From contig NZ_JBOCEG010000001.1 of assembly GCF_050586465.1 (NCBI RefSeq), forward strand, positions 1 to 64,000: DNA of 64,000 nucleotides, written 5' to 3'. This document shows, piece after piece, positions 16,167 to 24,045 of this stretch. The translations under genes and the position numbers were made by a program. Position 1 is the stretch's first letter; each line of letters begins with the position of its first letter. The notes under the pieces were generated by a model that made no database searches, was not told the origin of the DNA, and saw only the letters and a program-made list of their open reading frames with translations. Source of the DNA: CAJXYS01 sp913063035 (GTDB lineage Bacteria; Pseudomonadota; Alphaproteobacteria; Rhodobacterales; Rhodobacteraceae).

Positions 16167-18323
16167 ATGAGCGGACCGGGCAGGAAGCGGCCTCCACTGG
16201 TGGCGGAGCGGCGAGTGGCTTCCGAACGCAAGAAAAAACCGGCGCGGCGCAAGGCGCCGGCCAAGACCGGGCGGAGCGCGAAAGCGCGGCGCGCGCCCTG
16301 GCCCGTGCGGCTGGTGCGCTGGATGCTGCGCCTCGTGCTGCGGATCTTCTGGGCGATCGGCTGGCGGCTGGCGGTCATCGGCGCGCTCGTTCTGGGCGGG
16401 GCGACCTTCTACTACTATACCCAGCTGCCATCCTCCTTCGAGCTGGTGGACGGGCGCGCCCGCGGCTCGGTCACCATGCTCGACCGCACGGGGGAGCCCT
16501 TCGCCTGGCGGGGCGACATGTTCGGCGGGGTCATCACCGCCGACACGGTCTCGCCGCATCTGAAGAACGCGGTCGTGGCGACCGAGGACAAGCGCTTCTA
16601 CCGCCATCTCGGGGTCAGCCCGCGCGGGATCGCCGGGGCGATCCGCATCAACCTGGCCGAGGGGCGCGGCCCGCTGGAGGGACATGGCGGGTCCACCATC
16701 ACGCAGCAGGTGGCAAAGCTGATCTGCCTCGGCGTGCCCTATGATCCCGACCAGTGGAAGAACGAGGCCGAGTACGAGCGCGACTGCCGGCGCACGACGC
16801 TCTGGCGAAAGATCAAGGAAGTGCCCTTCGCGCTGGCGATGGAGGCCAAGTACGCCAAGGACGAGATCCTCACGATCTACCTGAACCGCGCCTACCTGGG
16901 CGCCGGGGCACGTGGGTTCGAGGCGGCGAGCCAGCGCTATTTCGGGCGTTCGGCGGCCGAGGTCGACCCGGCAGAGGCGGCGATGCTGGCCGGTCTGCTG
17001 GTGGCGCCGTCCTACTACGCGCCCACCAACGACCTGGAGCGCGCGCGGGAGCGCGCGGCCGTGGTCCTGCAGCTGATGCGCGAGCAGGGCTACCTGACCG
17101 GCGACGAGCTGGCCTATGCGCGCGGGCACCCGGCCACCCTGTCCGAGGCGGCCGAGGCCCGCGCCGGCGGCTATTTCGCCGACTGGATCATGGAGGAAGG
17201 CCCGGATTTCCTGACGCGCGACACGACGGAGGACGTTCTCATCCGCACGACCTTCGACCCCGAGATCCAGTCCGCCGCGGAAGAGGCGCTGAAAACGGTC
17301 TTCGAGGAAAAGGTGCGCGAGGGGTCGGAGGCGCAGGCCGCGATCGTCGTGATGTCGGCGGACGGCGCGGTCCGCGCCATGGTCGGCGGGCGCAACACCC
17401 GCGTCGCGGGGCAGTTCAACCGCGCCACCCAGGCGATGCGGCAGACCGGCTCGGCCTTCAAGCCCTTCGTCTACGGCGCGGCGCTCGATCTCGGGTTCCG
17501 GTTCGACAGCCGCGTTGTCGACGAGCCGATCACCATCGATGTGCCGGGATCGGGCCCCTGGTCGCCCAGCAACTACACCCGGCAGCATTACGGCGAGATG
17601 TCGCTGACCCAGGCGCTCGCCAACTCGATCAACACGGTCGCCGTGAAGGTATCGGAAGCCGTCGGCCGCGAGAACGTCCGCACGGTCGCGAGCGATTTCG
17701 GCATCGAGACTGACCTGGCGCAGGGACCGGCGCTGGCGCTCGGCACATCGGAGACGACGCTTCTGCAGATGACCGGCGCCTATGCCGGGATTCTCAACGG
17801 GGGCAGCTCGGTCAAGCCTTACGGGCTGGTGGAGCTGACGCTGCAGGGCGATTCGCAGCCTCTGATGACCGTCGACGGGGGGATCGGCGAGCGGGTCATC
17901 TCGGAACAGGCCGCGCGCCAGCTGGTCTACATGATGAGCCGGGTCGTGGCCGAGGGTTCAGGCGGGCGCGCGGCGCTGCCGGATCGGCCCGTGGCGGGCA
18001 AGACCGGCACGACCCAGGCGGCGCGCGACGCCTGGTTCATCGGGTTCACCGCGGATTACGTGGCCGGGGTCTGGATGGGCTATGACGACAACACGCCGCT
18101 GACGGGCGTCACCGGCGGCGGGCTGCCGGCAGAGATCTGGCACGACGCGATGCTGCGGATTCACGAGGGTCTGCCGCCGCGCCCGCTGCCCATGATCGAC
18201 CCGGTCGAGGCCGCGGCACCGCTGGCCGGGCTGCGCCGCGACGAGCGCCGGGACCGGGGCCAGCCGCAGGTCGAACGCACGATCCTCGAGGAAGTGCTCG
18301 GCGCGATCTTCGGCCGCCGCTGA
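16167..18323 (+). CDS. class A penicillin-binding protein (transglycosylase/transpeptidase)
   Basis: A 718-residue bifunctional peptidoglycan synthase. The basic cytoplasmic tail (1-45, Arg/Lys-rich) is followed by one membrane helix (about 58-78). The GT51 glycosyltransferase domain (about 100-280) has 'ATEDKRFYRHLG' and 'GGSTITQQVAKL'. The transpeptidase has its Ser nucleophile at about S429 in 'TGSAFKPF' (SxxK), SxN as 'SIN', and KTGT at about 612 ('VAGKTGTTQ'). It most resembles PBP1A/1C-type enzymes; no long C-terminal domain is present. Start: ATG at 16167; an in-frame GTG at 16149 is possible. It is divergent from glnK. Confidence 0.92.
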   Translation: MSGPGRKRPPLVAERRVASERKKKPARRKAPAKTGRSAKARRAPWPVRLVRWMLRLVLRIFWAIGWRLAVIGALVLGGATFYYYTQLPSSFELVDGRARGSVTMLDRTGEPFAWRGDMFGGVITADTVSPHLKNAVVATEDKRFYRHLGVSPRGIAGAIRINLAEGRGPLEGHGGSTITQQVAKLICLGVPYDPDQWKNEAEYERDCRRTTLWRKIKEVPFALAMEAKYAKDEILTIYLNRAYLGAGARGFEAASQRYFGRSAAEVDPAEAAMLAGLLVAPSYYAPTNDLERARERAAVVLQLMREQGYLTGDELAYARGHPATLSEAAEARAGGYFADWIMEEGPDFLTRDTTEDVLIRTTFDPEIQSAAEEALKTVFEEKVREGSEAQAAIVVMSADGAVRAMVGGRNTRVAGQFNRATQAMRQTGSAFKPFVYGAALDLGFRFDSRVVDEPITIDVPGSGPWSPSNYTRQHYGEMSLTQALANSINTVAVKVSEAVGRENVRTVASDFGIETDLAQGPALALGTSETTLLQMTGAYAGILNGGSSVKPYGLVELTLQGDSQPLMTVDGGIGERVISEQAARQLVYMMSRVVAEGSGGRAALPDRPVAGKTGTTQAARDAWFIGFTADYVAGVWMGYDDNTPLTGVTGGGLPAEIWHDAMLRIHEGLPPRPLPMIDPVEAAAPLAGLRRDERRDRGQPQVERTILEEVLGAIFGRR

Positions 18324-18332
18324 GGCGGTCGG

Positions 18333-18737
18333 TCAGGGCGTGTAGAGCCGGTAACTGCCGTCCATCATCGCCACGTGGCAGCTTTCGGACGTGATCTTCA
18401 TGCTTGGCCGACGGGGCAGGTCGCCGCTGCGCACGGCGCTGGCTGTATCGCCCGGACAGGCCGGCAGCTCGACCCGGCGGTAGCCACGATCGGTCATGCA
18501 CTGGGCGATGACCCGCTGGCGGAGCGCGGTGTTGGTGTCGGCGCTGTAGATCCCGGTATAGGGCGCCCATCCGAACTGCGTGTTGGTCGGCACCTGTTGC
18601 GTGCCCGTGACCTCGCAGCCCGTCTGATCGCGCTGGTACCGCGCGAGCGAGACGCCATCCTTGATCCAGAAACTTGCAGGGACGCAGCCGGCGAGAAGGG
18701 CGGCGATGGCGACGGGCAGGGCGCGTTCGAGGGGCAC
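18333..18737 (-). CDS. small predicted lipoprotein of unknown function
   Basis: A 134-residue protein read from the GTG at 18737: a short hydrophobic segment, then LLAGC (Cys about 18), a lipobox. The mature part contains four further Cys residues, 'YQRDQTGCEVTG', 'RVIAQCMTDRGYRRVELPAC' and a C-terminal 'SCHVAMMDGSYRLY', spaced as if for two disulfides. I do not recognise the family. A longer ATG start at 18812 exists, but it would begin inside the GC-rich hairpin at 18769-18797 that appears to end the upstream hibernation-factor gene, so it is rejected. It converges on the PBP gene with a nine-base gap. Confidence 0.65.
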   Translation of the reverse strand: MPLERALPVAIAALLAGCVPASFWIKDGVSLARYQRDQTGCEVTGTQQVPTNTQFGWAPYTGIYSADTNTALRQRVIAQCMTDRGYRRVELPACPGDTASAVRSGDLPRRPSMKITSESCHVAMMDGSYRLYTP

Positions 18738-18768
18738 GGGAAGGACTCGCAATAAACTCGATACAACC

Positions 18769-18797
18769 GGGGCGGCCGGCACCGCGCCGGCCGCCCC
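18769..18797 (-). terminator. strong GC hairpin after the hibernation-factor gene
   Basis: A perfect 12-base-pair inverted repeat, GGGGCGGCCGGC/GCCGGCCGCCCC, with a five-base loop, lies 46 bases past the stop at 18843. There is no uninterrupted T-run on the minus strand (TTTATT comes about 15 bases later). It is therefore a likely but not canonical terminator. It separates hpf from the lipoprotein gene. Confidence 0.5.
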
Positions 18798-18842
18798 GAA
18801 GATGAACGGCATTTTATTAAAATGCGGTAAACCGCGCCCGGA

Positions 18843-19427
18843 TCAGCCGTGGGACGGCGGTTCGTCCTCCATGCGCAGCGCGCTTATCGCGCGCACCATC
18901 GTCGCCTGGGGGCCGACTTCGCTTTCGGTGTCGGCGATGGACAGTTCGACCGGCGTGCCGGCCTCGAGCGCGCCGAACCCGTCATCGATGACGGCGTTGC
19001 GGTGGAAATAGATTTCGCGCCCGCCCGTCGTCTCGATGAAGCCGTAGTCGGGAAACAGCCGCAAGACACGGCCCTGGCTGGGCCCGTGCAGCGCCTTCAC
19101 GTCGCCGCGCACCTTCTGGGAATGGGACTCGAGCCGGCGCTCCATCGCGTTGAAGGCGTCGCGCACGGTGAGGTACGGATCGAAATGCGCGCCGTCATCG
19201 CCGGGGTCGTGGCTGATGACCAGCTCCTTGTCGGGCACGCGCACCTCGATCCGGACATGGTAGGCCAGCGGGTTGTGCTGGCTGCGATGCGGCACCTCCA
19301 CCGCGACGCGGACGCTGTTGATATGGCTGAAAAACCGATGCAGGCGATCCACGCGCTCGCGGATCTTCGCGTCGAGCGCGTCCGACTGATCGGTGTTGTG
19401 ATAGGCGATCTCCAGCGGAATATCCAT
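18843..19427 (-). CDS. ribosome hibernation factor (HPF/RaiA) with C-terminal cold-shock domain
   Basis: A 194-residue two-domain protein. Residues 1-110 are an HPF/RaiA (sigma-54 modulation) domain: 'MDIPLEIAYHNTDQSDALDA', 'LVISHDPGDDGAHFD', 'DAFNAMERRLE'. Residues about 117-186 are a cold-shock/OB domain: 'GRVLRLFPDYGFIET' (RNP1-like) and 'REIYFHRNAV' (RNP2-like). HPF binds the 30S A/P sites and inactivates ribosomes in stationary phase; the cold-shock part could add RNA binding. This differs from the usual long HPF, whose C-terminal domain dimerises ribosomes. Start: ATG at 19427 with GAGGAGGA just upstream. Confidence 0.85.
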   Translation of the reverse strand: MDIPLEIAYHNTDQSDALDAKIRERVDRLHRFFSHINSVRVAVEVPHRSQHNPLAYHVRIEVRVPDKELVISHDPGDDGAHFDPYLTVRDAFNAMERRLESHSQKVRGDVKALHGPSQGRVLRLFPDYGFIETTGGREIYFHRNAVIDDGFGALEAGTPVELSIADTESEVGPQATMVRAISALRMEDEPPSHG

Positions 19428-19505
19428 GCGATCCTCCTCGCTTTTCCCCGATGCTGCGCGCATCGGGGCCGCCGGTCAACACGGCGCGCGGCCGCAGGTT
19501 CCGCC

Positions 19506-20159
19506 CTATCCGGCGCGGCGCAGCTCGGCGATCAGGGCGTCGAGGTTGCCACCCTGGCGGTCGAGCATGGCCCGGACCTCGGTGCGCTCGGTCGCAAGCA
19601 TGTTCACCCCCTCGATGAAGAGGTTGAACATCTTGGGCTGGCCGCGGGAGTCGCGCACGTGCCAGCGAACCTCGAAGGGCGCCTCGCCGCGGAGATCGGC
19701 GACCGAGATCACCTCGTAGAAACTCTTGAGCGGCTGTGTGCCGGTCACCCTGATCTCGCCGCCGATGAACTCGCGGAACCGCTGGCCGTACTTGCGCGAG
19801 ATATAGGATTGGAAGGCGCCGGCGAAGGCCCGGCGCTGGGGGGTCGAGGCCACGCGCCAGTCGGGGCCGAGGGCCATCTGCGCGATCAGCGGGACGTCGG
19901 CATAGGTGCCGAAGATACGCTCGAATTCCTGGTACATCGCGCTCTCGCGCTTGCCGGAATTGATCACGGCATTGATGTCCGTCACCAGGCGGTTGATCAG
20001 GTTGCTGGCCTCGGCCGTCGTCAGCGCCTGCCCCCGTCCGGGCAGCGCCAGCGCGGTGGCGCCGGCGGCGAGGCAGGTCAAGACGCGGCGGCGGCCGCGG
20101 TCACTGGGCGAACGGGTCGTAATCGGGGTCCGCGATCGGGTCGTAATCTGGGTCGGCAT
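19506..20159 (-). CDS. mlaC: MlaC/Ttg2D family phospholipid-binding protein
   Basis: A 217-residue periplasmic protein of the toluene-tolerance Ttg2D/MlaC family. It shuttles phospholipid between the outer-membrane MlaA-porin complex and the inner-membrane MlaFEDB transporter. Family features include 'IFGTYADVPLIAQMALGPDWR' (in part, about 85-105), 'FAGAFQSYISRKYG' and 'PKMFNLFIEGVNML'. The N-terminus has a twin-Arg-like 'GRRRVLT' before a hydrophobic stretch, so Tat export is possible. Start: ATG at 20159 with a perfect AGGAGG (20166-20171) six bases upstream. This lies inside mlaA, so the two genes overlap by 59 bases in different frames and are probably translationally coupled. mlaFED are not in the window. 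Confidence 0.9.
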   Translation of the reverse strand: MPTQITTRSRTPITTRSPSDRGRRRVLTCLAAGATALALPGRGQALTTAEASNLINRLVTDINAVINSGKRESAMYQEFERIFGTYADVPLIAQMALGPDWRVASTPQRRAFAGAFQSYISRKYGQRFREFIGGEIRVTGTQPLKSFYEVISVADLRGEAPFEVRWHVRDSRGQPKMFNLFIEGVNMLATERTEVRAMLDRQGGNLDALIAELRRAG

Positions 20160-20916
20160 AGGAATCCTCCTGGTCGGGGGACAGGGCGGCGTAGGGGTCC
20201 GCTGCCCGGCCGCCGAGCTCGAAACGGCGGTTCTGCAGATACAGAACGCGTGCCTGGGCGTAGCTGTCGGCGCTCTCGTAGAGAATGGAGTCGATAAGGT
20301 CGCCGTAACGGCTGCGCGCGCTGAGCGCCCCGCCGATATTGGCGCCGGTCACCCATTTGCGGTCGCCGGAAGGCACCAGCCACCGCGTCGGGTTCAGCGC
20401 GATGTCGGTCACGAGCCCGAAGGCATCCCGTTCGGTCGAGGGGCCGGCGAGCGGCAACTCCACATAGGCGCCCTCGGGCGCGCCCCAGACATGCAGCGTC
20501 TCGCCGAAATCGGTTTCCTCGTGGGCGAGGCCCATCTCGGTCGCAGGGTCGAGCAGCCCGCCGAGCCCGAAGGTCGAGTTCACGGCGAATCGGAAACTGT
20601 TCTTCACCGCGTCGCCGAGGCGCAGTTGCAGCAGGTTGTTCAGAACGTCGCCAGGCAGGTCGAGGTTGTCGGCGAAGTTGCTGACCCCGTCCTGCACCGG
20701 GTCCGGCACTGCAAGGCTGTATCCCTCGGCGGCCGGCCGCACCAGCGCACGGTCGAGGCCCCGGTTGAATTCATGGGTGCGCCTGTTGGCGGTTTCGTAG
20801 GGATCATTGACCCCGGTGGGGGTCGTCGCCGGGCCGCAGGCCGCCAGCGCGCAGAGCGTCAGCGCCGCGATCACTGCAGCCGGGCGGCGAAAAGGGGGGG
20901 CAAGGGAGTCTGGCAA
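20101..20916 (-). CDS. mlaA: MlaA/VacJ family outer-membrane lipoprotein
   Basis: A 271-residue lipoprotein that removes mislocalised phospholipid from the outer leaflet of the outer membrane. The lipobox is 'LCALAAC' (Cys about 27). 'NDPYETANRRTHEFNRGLD' is the classical VacJ N-terminal block, followed by 'RFAVNSTFGLGGLLDPATEMG', 'EETDFGETLHVWG' and 'PYVELPL'-like segments. The C-terminus is an acidic tail with a near-repeat 'ADPDYDPIADPDYDPFAQ', whose DNA also encodes the N-terminus of MlaC. Start: TTG at 20916; an in-frame stop lies shortly upstream and no ATG is available, so a GTG at about residue 14 is the only alternative. Confidence 0.9.
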   Translation of the reverse strand: MPDSLAPPFRRPAAVIAALTLCALAACGPATTPTGVNDPYETANRRTHEFNRGLDRALVRPAAEGYSLAVPDPVQDGVSNFADNLDLPGDVLNNLLQLRLGDAVKNSFRFAVNSTFGLGGLLDPATEMGLAHEETDFGETLHVWGAPEGAYVELPLAGPSTERDAFGLVTDIALNPTRWLVPSGDRKWVTGANIGGALSARSRYGDLIDSILYESADSYAQARVLYLQNRRFELGGRAADPYAALSPDQEDSYADPDYDPIADPDYDPFAQ

Positions 20917-21227
20917 TGGAGTCTCGGTCTAACGAATACGGGATACCGGCGATCTGCCGGTCGGAAGGCGCAATGTCTGTCCTGAAAGGGATAGGCGAAG
21001 GACGGGGCCGGTTGCAACAGAGGAACCGGTCACATGGTTGACATCCGCCGATCCCCGGTAGGGGTAACCGGATACGGTTAGTGAAAAAGCAGGGGTGTGT
21101 CTCTGCAGCTGCATGATCGGCAATACGCCCGTCACCCGCGCGCGGATCACGCCGGGCCGACTTTCCTGTTTCCAAGCCCGGTCGTCGGGGCTAGCGTGCG
21201 TCCGAAATGCAACAGAGGAGGACGGCC
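20917..21227. other. 311-base intergenic region between mlaA and ridA
   Basis: Divergent spacer without a credible gene. It contains the inverted repeats CCGGC-N5-GCCGG (20946-20960), CCCCGGTAGGGG (21053-21064) and TAACCG-GATA-CGGTTA (21065-21080). A TTGACA hexamer is at 21038-21043, but no convincing -10 lies 16-19 bases away. The ridA Shine-Dalgarno GAGGAGGA ends the region. The repeats could be operators for either gene; nothing else is visible. Confidence 0.5.
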
Positions 21228-21695
21228 ATGACCGGCAAGATCGAACGGCGTCTCGCGGATATGGGCGTCACGCTGCCCGACGCCCCCGCACCGGCGGCGA
21301 ATTACGTGCCTTACGTCCAGGCGGGCAACCTGCTCTTCGTGTCGGGTCAGATCGCCATGGAGAACGGCACGCTGATCACCGGAAAGCTTGGCGTGGACAT
21401 GACCGTCGAGCAAGGCCAGGCGGCCGCGAAAGCCTGCGCGATCAGCCTGCTGGCCCAGGTCAAGGCTGCCTGCGGGGGCGATCTCGACCGGCTGGAGCGC
21501 GTGGTCCGGCTGGGTGGTTTCGTGAACGCCGCGCCCGATTTCACCGACCATCCGAAGGTGGTGAACGGCGCATCGGATTTCATCGGCGAGGCTCTGGGCG
21601 AGATCGGTCGCCACGCGCGCGCCGCGGTCGGATCCTCGTCGCTGCCGCTGGGCGTCGCGGTCGAAATCGAGGGCGTGTTCCAGATCGCGACATGA
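21228..21695 (+). CDS. RidA family protein
   Basis: A 155-residue member of the YjgF/YER057c/UK114 (RidA) family, in the longer subgroup. Recognisable segments are 'YVPYVQAGNLLFVSGQIAMENG' (in part, about 26-47), 'GQAAAKACAISLLAQVKAACGG' (in part) and 'LDRLERVVRLGGFVNAAPDF'. RidA deaminates reactive enamine/imine intermediates made by PLP enzymes. The subgroup lacks the exact canonical C-terminal 'RV.VE' motif: it ends 'LPLGVAVEIEGVFQIAT', so activity may differ. The ATG at 21228 has GAGGAGGA upstream. Its stop overlaps the next start (ATGA), the first link in a four-gene operon. Confidence 0.88.
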   Translation: MTGKIERRLADMGVTLPDAPAPAANYVPYVQAGNLLFVSGQIAMENGTLITGKLGVDMTVEQGQAAAKACAISLLAQVKAACGGDLDRLERVVRLGGFVNAAPDFTDHPKVVNGASDFIGEALGEIGRHARAAVGSSSLPLGVAVEIEGVFQIAT

Positions 21696-22462
21696 CGCTT
21701 CCGGACATCTTCCTGGCGCGCCCGATCGCCCATCGCGGGTTCCATGACAGGACTCGCGGCGCGATCGAGAACGCGCCGGCCGCCATCCGCGCCGCGATCG
21801 CCGCGGGCTACGGGATCGAGATCGACCTGCAGCTGTCGGCCGACGGGGCGGCCATGGTGTTCCACGATTACCGCCTCGACCGGCTGACGGCCGAAAGCGG
21901 CCCGGTCCGCCAGCGGAGCGCGGCCGAACTGGGCCGGACCGCCTTTCGCGGGTCGGGTGGCGAGACGATCCCGACCCTCGAAGAGGTGCTGGACATCGTG
22001 GACGGGCAGGTGCCGCTTCTGATCGAGATAAAGGACCAGGACGGCGCGCTCGGCCCCGGGACAGGCGCGCTGGAGGCCGCGACGGCCGCGGCGCTGGCGG
22101 GCTATGCCGGGCCGGTGGCGGTGATGTCCTTCAATCCCCACGCGGTCGCGGCCTTTGCCGAGGCCGCCCCGGATGTGCCGCGCGGTCTGACCACCTGCAG
22201 TTTCCCGGCGGAACACTGGGGCGGCTTGCCCCGTGACCGTGCCGCCAGGCTACGCGGGATTCCCGATTTCGATCGGGTCGGCGCGAGCTTCGTCAGCCAC
22301 CGGGCGGGCGACCTCGACCGCCCCCGCCTGGCCGAGCTGAAGACCGGCGGGGCGGGCATTCTCTGCTGGACGATCCGTTCGCCCGAGGCAGAGGCCGAAG
22401 CGCGCCGTATCGCCGACAACATCACCTTCGAGGGTTACCGGCCGACGGGGTCCGCTGCTTGA
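21692..22462 (+). CDS. glycerophosphodiester phosphodiesterase
   Basis: A 256-residue GDPD-family enzyme that hydrolyses glycerophosphodiesters to sn-glycerol 3-phosphate and an alcohol. Catalytic landmarks: H14-R15 in 'PIAHRGFHD', E43 and D45 in 'GIEIDLQLSADG', H58 in 'MVFHDYRLDRLT', and 'LLIEIKD' (about 110). The mature protein has no signal peptide, so it is cytoplasmic and like UgpQ. The ATG overlaps the ridA stop by four bases, indicating translational coupling. No ugp transport genes are adjacent, so I leave out the gene symbol. Confidence 0.9.
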   Translation: MTLPDIFLARPIAHRGFHDRTRGAIENAPAAIRAAIAAGYGIEIDLQLSADGAAMVFHDYRLDRLTAESGPVRQRSAAELGRTAFRGSGGETIPTLEEVLDIVDGQVPLLIEIKDQDGALGPGTGALEAATAAALAGYAGPVAVMSFNPHAVAAFAEAAPDVPRGLTTCSFPAEHWGGLPRDRAARLRGIPDFDRVGASFVSHRAGDLDRPRLAELKTGGAGILCWTIRSPEAEAEARRIADNITFEGYRPTGSAA

Positions 22463-22512
22463 CCGGGCCACATGCGGGGCCATGTGGTAAACCGAGAGCA
22501 AGCGACAGGCCC

Positions 22513-23703
22513 ATGCGCGACGACACCGAAATCGAGGTCTCTGTCCTTTCCGGGCTCGACGGAATATCGGCCGCGGAATGGGATGCCTGTGCCTGCCCCG
22601 AGTCGGCGGATGGCGGGCCTCCGGATGATCCCTTCACCACCCACCGGTTTCTGAAGGCGCTGGAGGACTCGGGCTCGGTCGGCGCCGGCACGGGCTGGGA
22701 CCCGCACCACCTGGTCGCCCGGCAGGGCGGCGAGGTGATCGCGGTGGCGCCGCTTTACGCGAAGAACCACAGCCAGGGCGAGTACATCTTCGACCACGCC
22801 TGGGCGCATGCCTATGAACGCGCGGGCGGGCGATACTATCCCAAGCTGCAGATCGCGGTGCCGGTGACGCCGGTGACCGGGCGACGCTTCCTTGCGCGGC
22901 CGGGCCACGAGACCGCGGGACCGGCGGCGCTGGTGCAGGGCGCGGTGCAGATCGCGGCGGACAACCGGCTCTCGTCGCTGCATGTCACCTTTTGCACCGG
23001 GGCCGAGGCCGAGGCGGGCGCTGCACTGGGGTTGATGCACCGCACCAGCCAGCAGTTCCACTGGCGCAACCGGGGCTATCGCAGCTTCGATGATTTCCTC
23101 GCGCAGCTCTCGTCCCGCAAGCGCAAGAACATCCGCAAGGAACGCAGGACGGCCCAGGCCTTCGGCGGCACGATCCACCGGCTGACCGGCGACGAGATCC
23201 GGCCCGAGCACTGGGACGCCTTCTGGGTGTTCTACCAGGATACCGGCGCGCGGAAATGGGGGATGCCCTACCTGACCCGCGCGTTCTTCGACATCGCGCA
23301 GGAAACCATGCGCGACGACATGCTGCTCGTCATGGTCGAGCGCGCGGGCCACTGGGTGGCCGGCGCGCTCAACTTCATCGGCCGCGACGCGTTGTTCGGC
23401 CGCTACTGGGGCTGCACCGAGCATCACCCGTGCATGCATTTCGAGGCCTGCTACTACCAGGCCATCGACGCGGCGATCGAGATGGGGCTAGCCACGGTCG
23501 AGGCGGGGGCGCAGGGCCAGCACAAGCTGGCGCGGGGGTACATGCCGGTGACCACCCATTCGCTGCACTGGATCGCCGATGCCGGCTTCCGCAGGGCGGT
23601 CGAGCAGTATCTCGAGGCCGAGCGCGCCGCCGTGAACGAGGAGATCGAGGTCCTGACGACCTGGGGACCATTCCGCAACATCGAACCGGAGGAAACCGAA
23701 TGA
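22513..23703 (+). CDS. FemAB/GNAT-like protein (DUF482, peptidoglycan biosynthesis/recognition family)
   Basis: A 396-residue member of the DUF482 family (acyl-CoA N-acyltransferase fold, related to FemAB). Family marks are 'DPFTTHRFLKALEDSGSVG', 'APLYAKNHSQGEYIFDHAW' and, near the middle, 'LSSRKRKNIRKERR'. 'ARKWGMPYLTRAFFD' and 'CMHFEACYYQAIDAAIEMGL' follow. The fold joins amino acids or acyl groups to a substrate in relatives; the actual reaction here is unknown. Start: ATG at 22513; an earlier TTG at 22459 overlapping the previous stop is possible. Its stop overlaps the PCD start (ATGA). Confidence 0.82.
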   Translation: MRDDTEIEVSVLSGLDGISAAEWDACACPESADGGPPDDPFTTHRFLKALEDSGSVGAGTGWDPHHLVARQGGEVIAVAPLYAKNHSQGEYIFDHAWAHAYERAGGRYYPKLQIAVPVTPVTGRRFLARPGHETAGPAALVQGAVQIAADNRLSSLHVTFCTGAEAEAGAALGLMHRTSQQFHWRNRGYRSFDDFLAQLSSRKRKNIRKERRTAQAFGGTIHRLTGDEIRPEHWDAFWVFYQDTGARKWGMPYLTRAFFDIAQETMRDDMLLVMVERAGHWVAGALNFIGRDALFGRYWGCTEHHPCMHFEACYYQAIDAAIEMGLATVEAGAQGQHKLARGYMPVTTHSLHWIADAGFRRAVEQYLEAERAAVNEEIEVLTTWGPFRNIEPEETE

Positions 23704-23996
23704 CCGACAAGCTTACCGAAGGCGAACGCAAGGAGATGCTCGCGCCGCTGTTCGCGGCCGGCTGGAAAACCGTGCCGGACCGCGATGCGATCACCAAGAG
23801 CTACGATTTCGGCAACTTCGTCGAGGCGTTCGGATGGATGACGCGTGTGGCCATATGGGCGGAAAAGTGGAATCATCATCCCGAATGGGCCAATGTATAC
23901 AAAAGTGTCGAGGTGACGCTTTCGACCCATGACGTCGGCGGGCTGTCCGAACTGGACGTGAAGCTGGCGCGGAAGATGGACAAGCTGGCCGGCTGA
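23700..23996 (+). CDS. 4a-hydroxytetrahydrobiopterin dehydratase (PCD)
   Basis: A 98-residue pterin-4a-carbinolamine dehydratase. The active-site pattern is complete: H59-H60-P61 in 'EKWNHHPEW', Y67, H77 in 'STHDVGGLSELD' and a following Asp. It recycles the pterin cofactor after aromatic amino acid hydroxylation. No phenylalanine hydroxylase or pterin-synthesis gene is nearby, so its metabolic partner is elsewhere or the protein has another role, as DcoH-like proteins do. The ATG overlaps the upstream stop by four bases. Confidence 0.93.
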   Translation: MTDKLTEGERKEMLAPLFAAGWKTVPDRDAITKSYDFGNFVEAFGWMTRVAIWAEKWNHHPEWANVYKSVEVTLSTHDVGGLSELDVKLARKMDKLAG

Positions 23997-24033
23997 CCGG
24001 GACCCGTCCCGGCAGCCGTCGAGCCCAAGGCCG

Positions 24034-24040
24034 AAGGAGG
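24034..24040 (+). promoter_or_regulatory. Shine-Dalgarno deciding the mscS GTG start
   Basis: A full AAGGAGG lies five bases before the GTG at 24046. It supports that non-ATG start over an in-frame ATG four codons later. Confidence 0.75.
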
Positions 24041-24045
24041 CGTAA

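Noticed and set aside
18738..18812. A longer start (ATG at 18812) for the small lipoprotein
   Set aside because: It would begin inside the GC hairpin and place about 25 residues before the signal peptide; the GTG at 18737 gives a normal lipobox.
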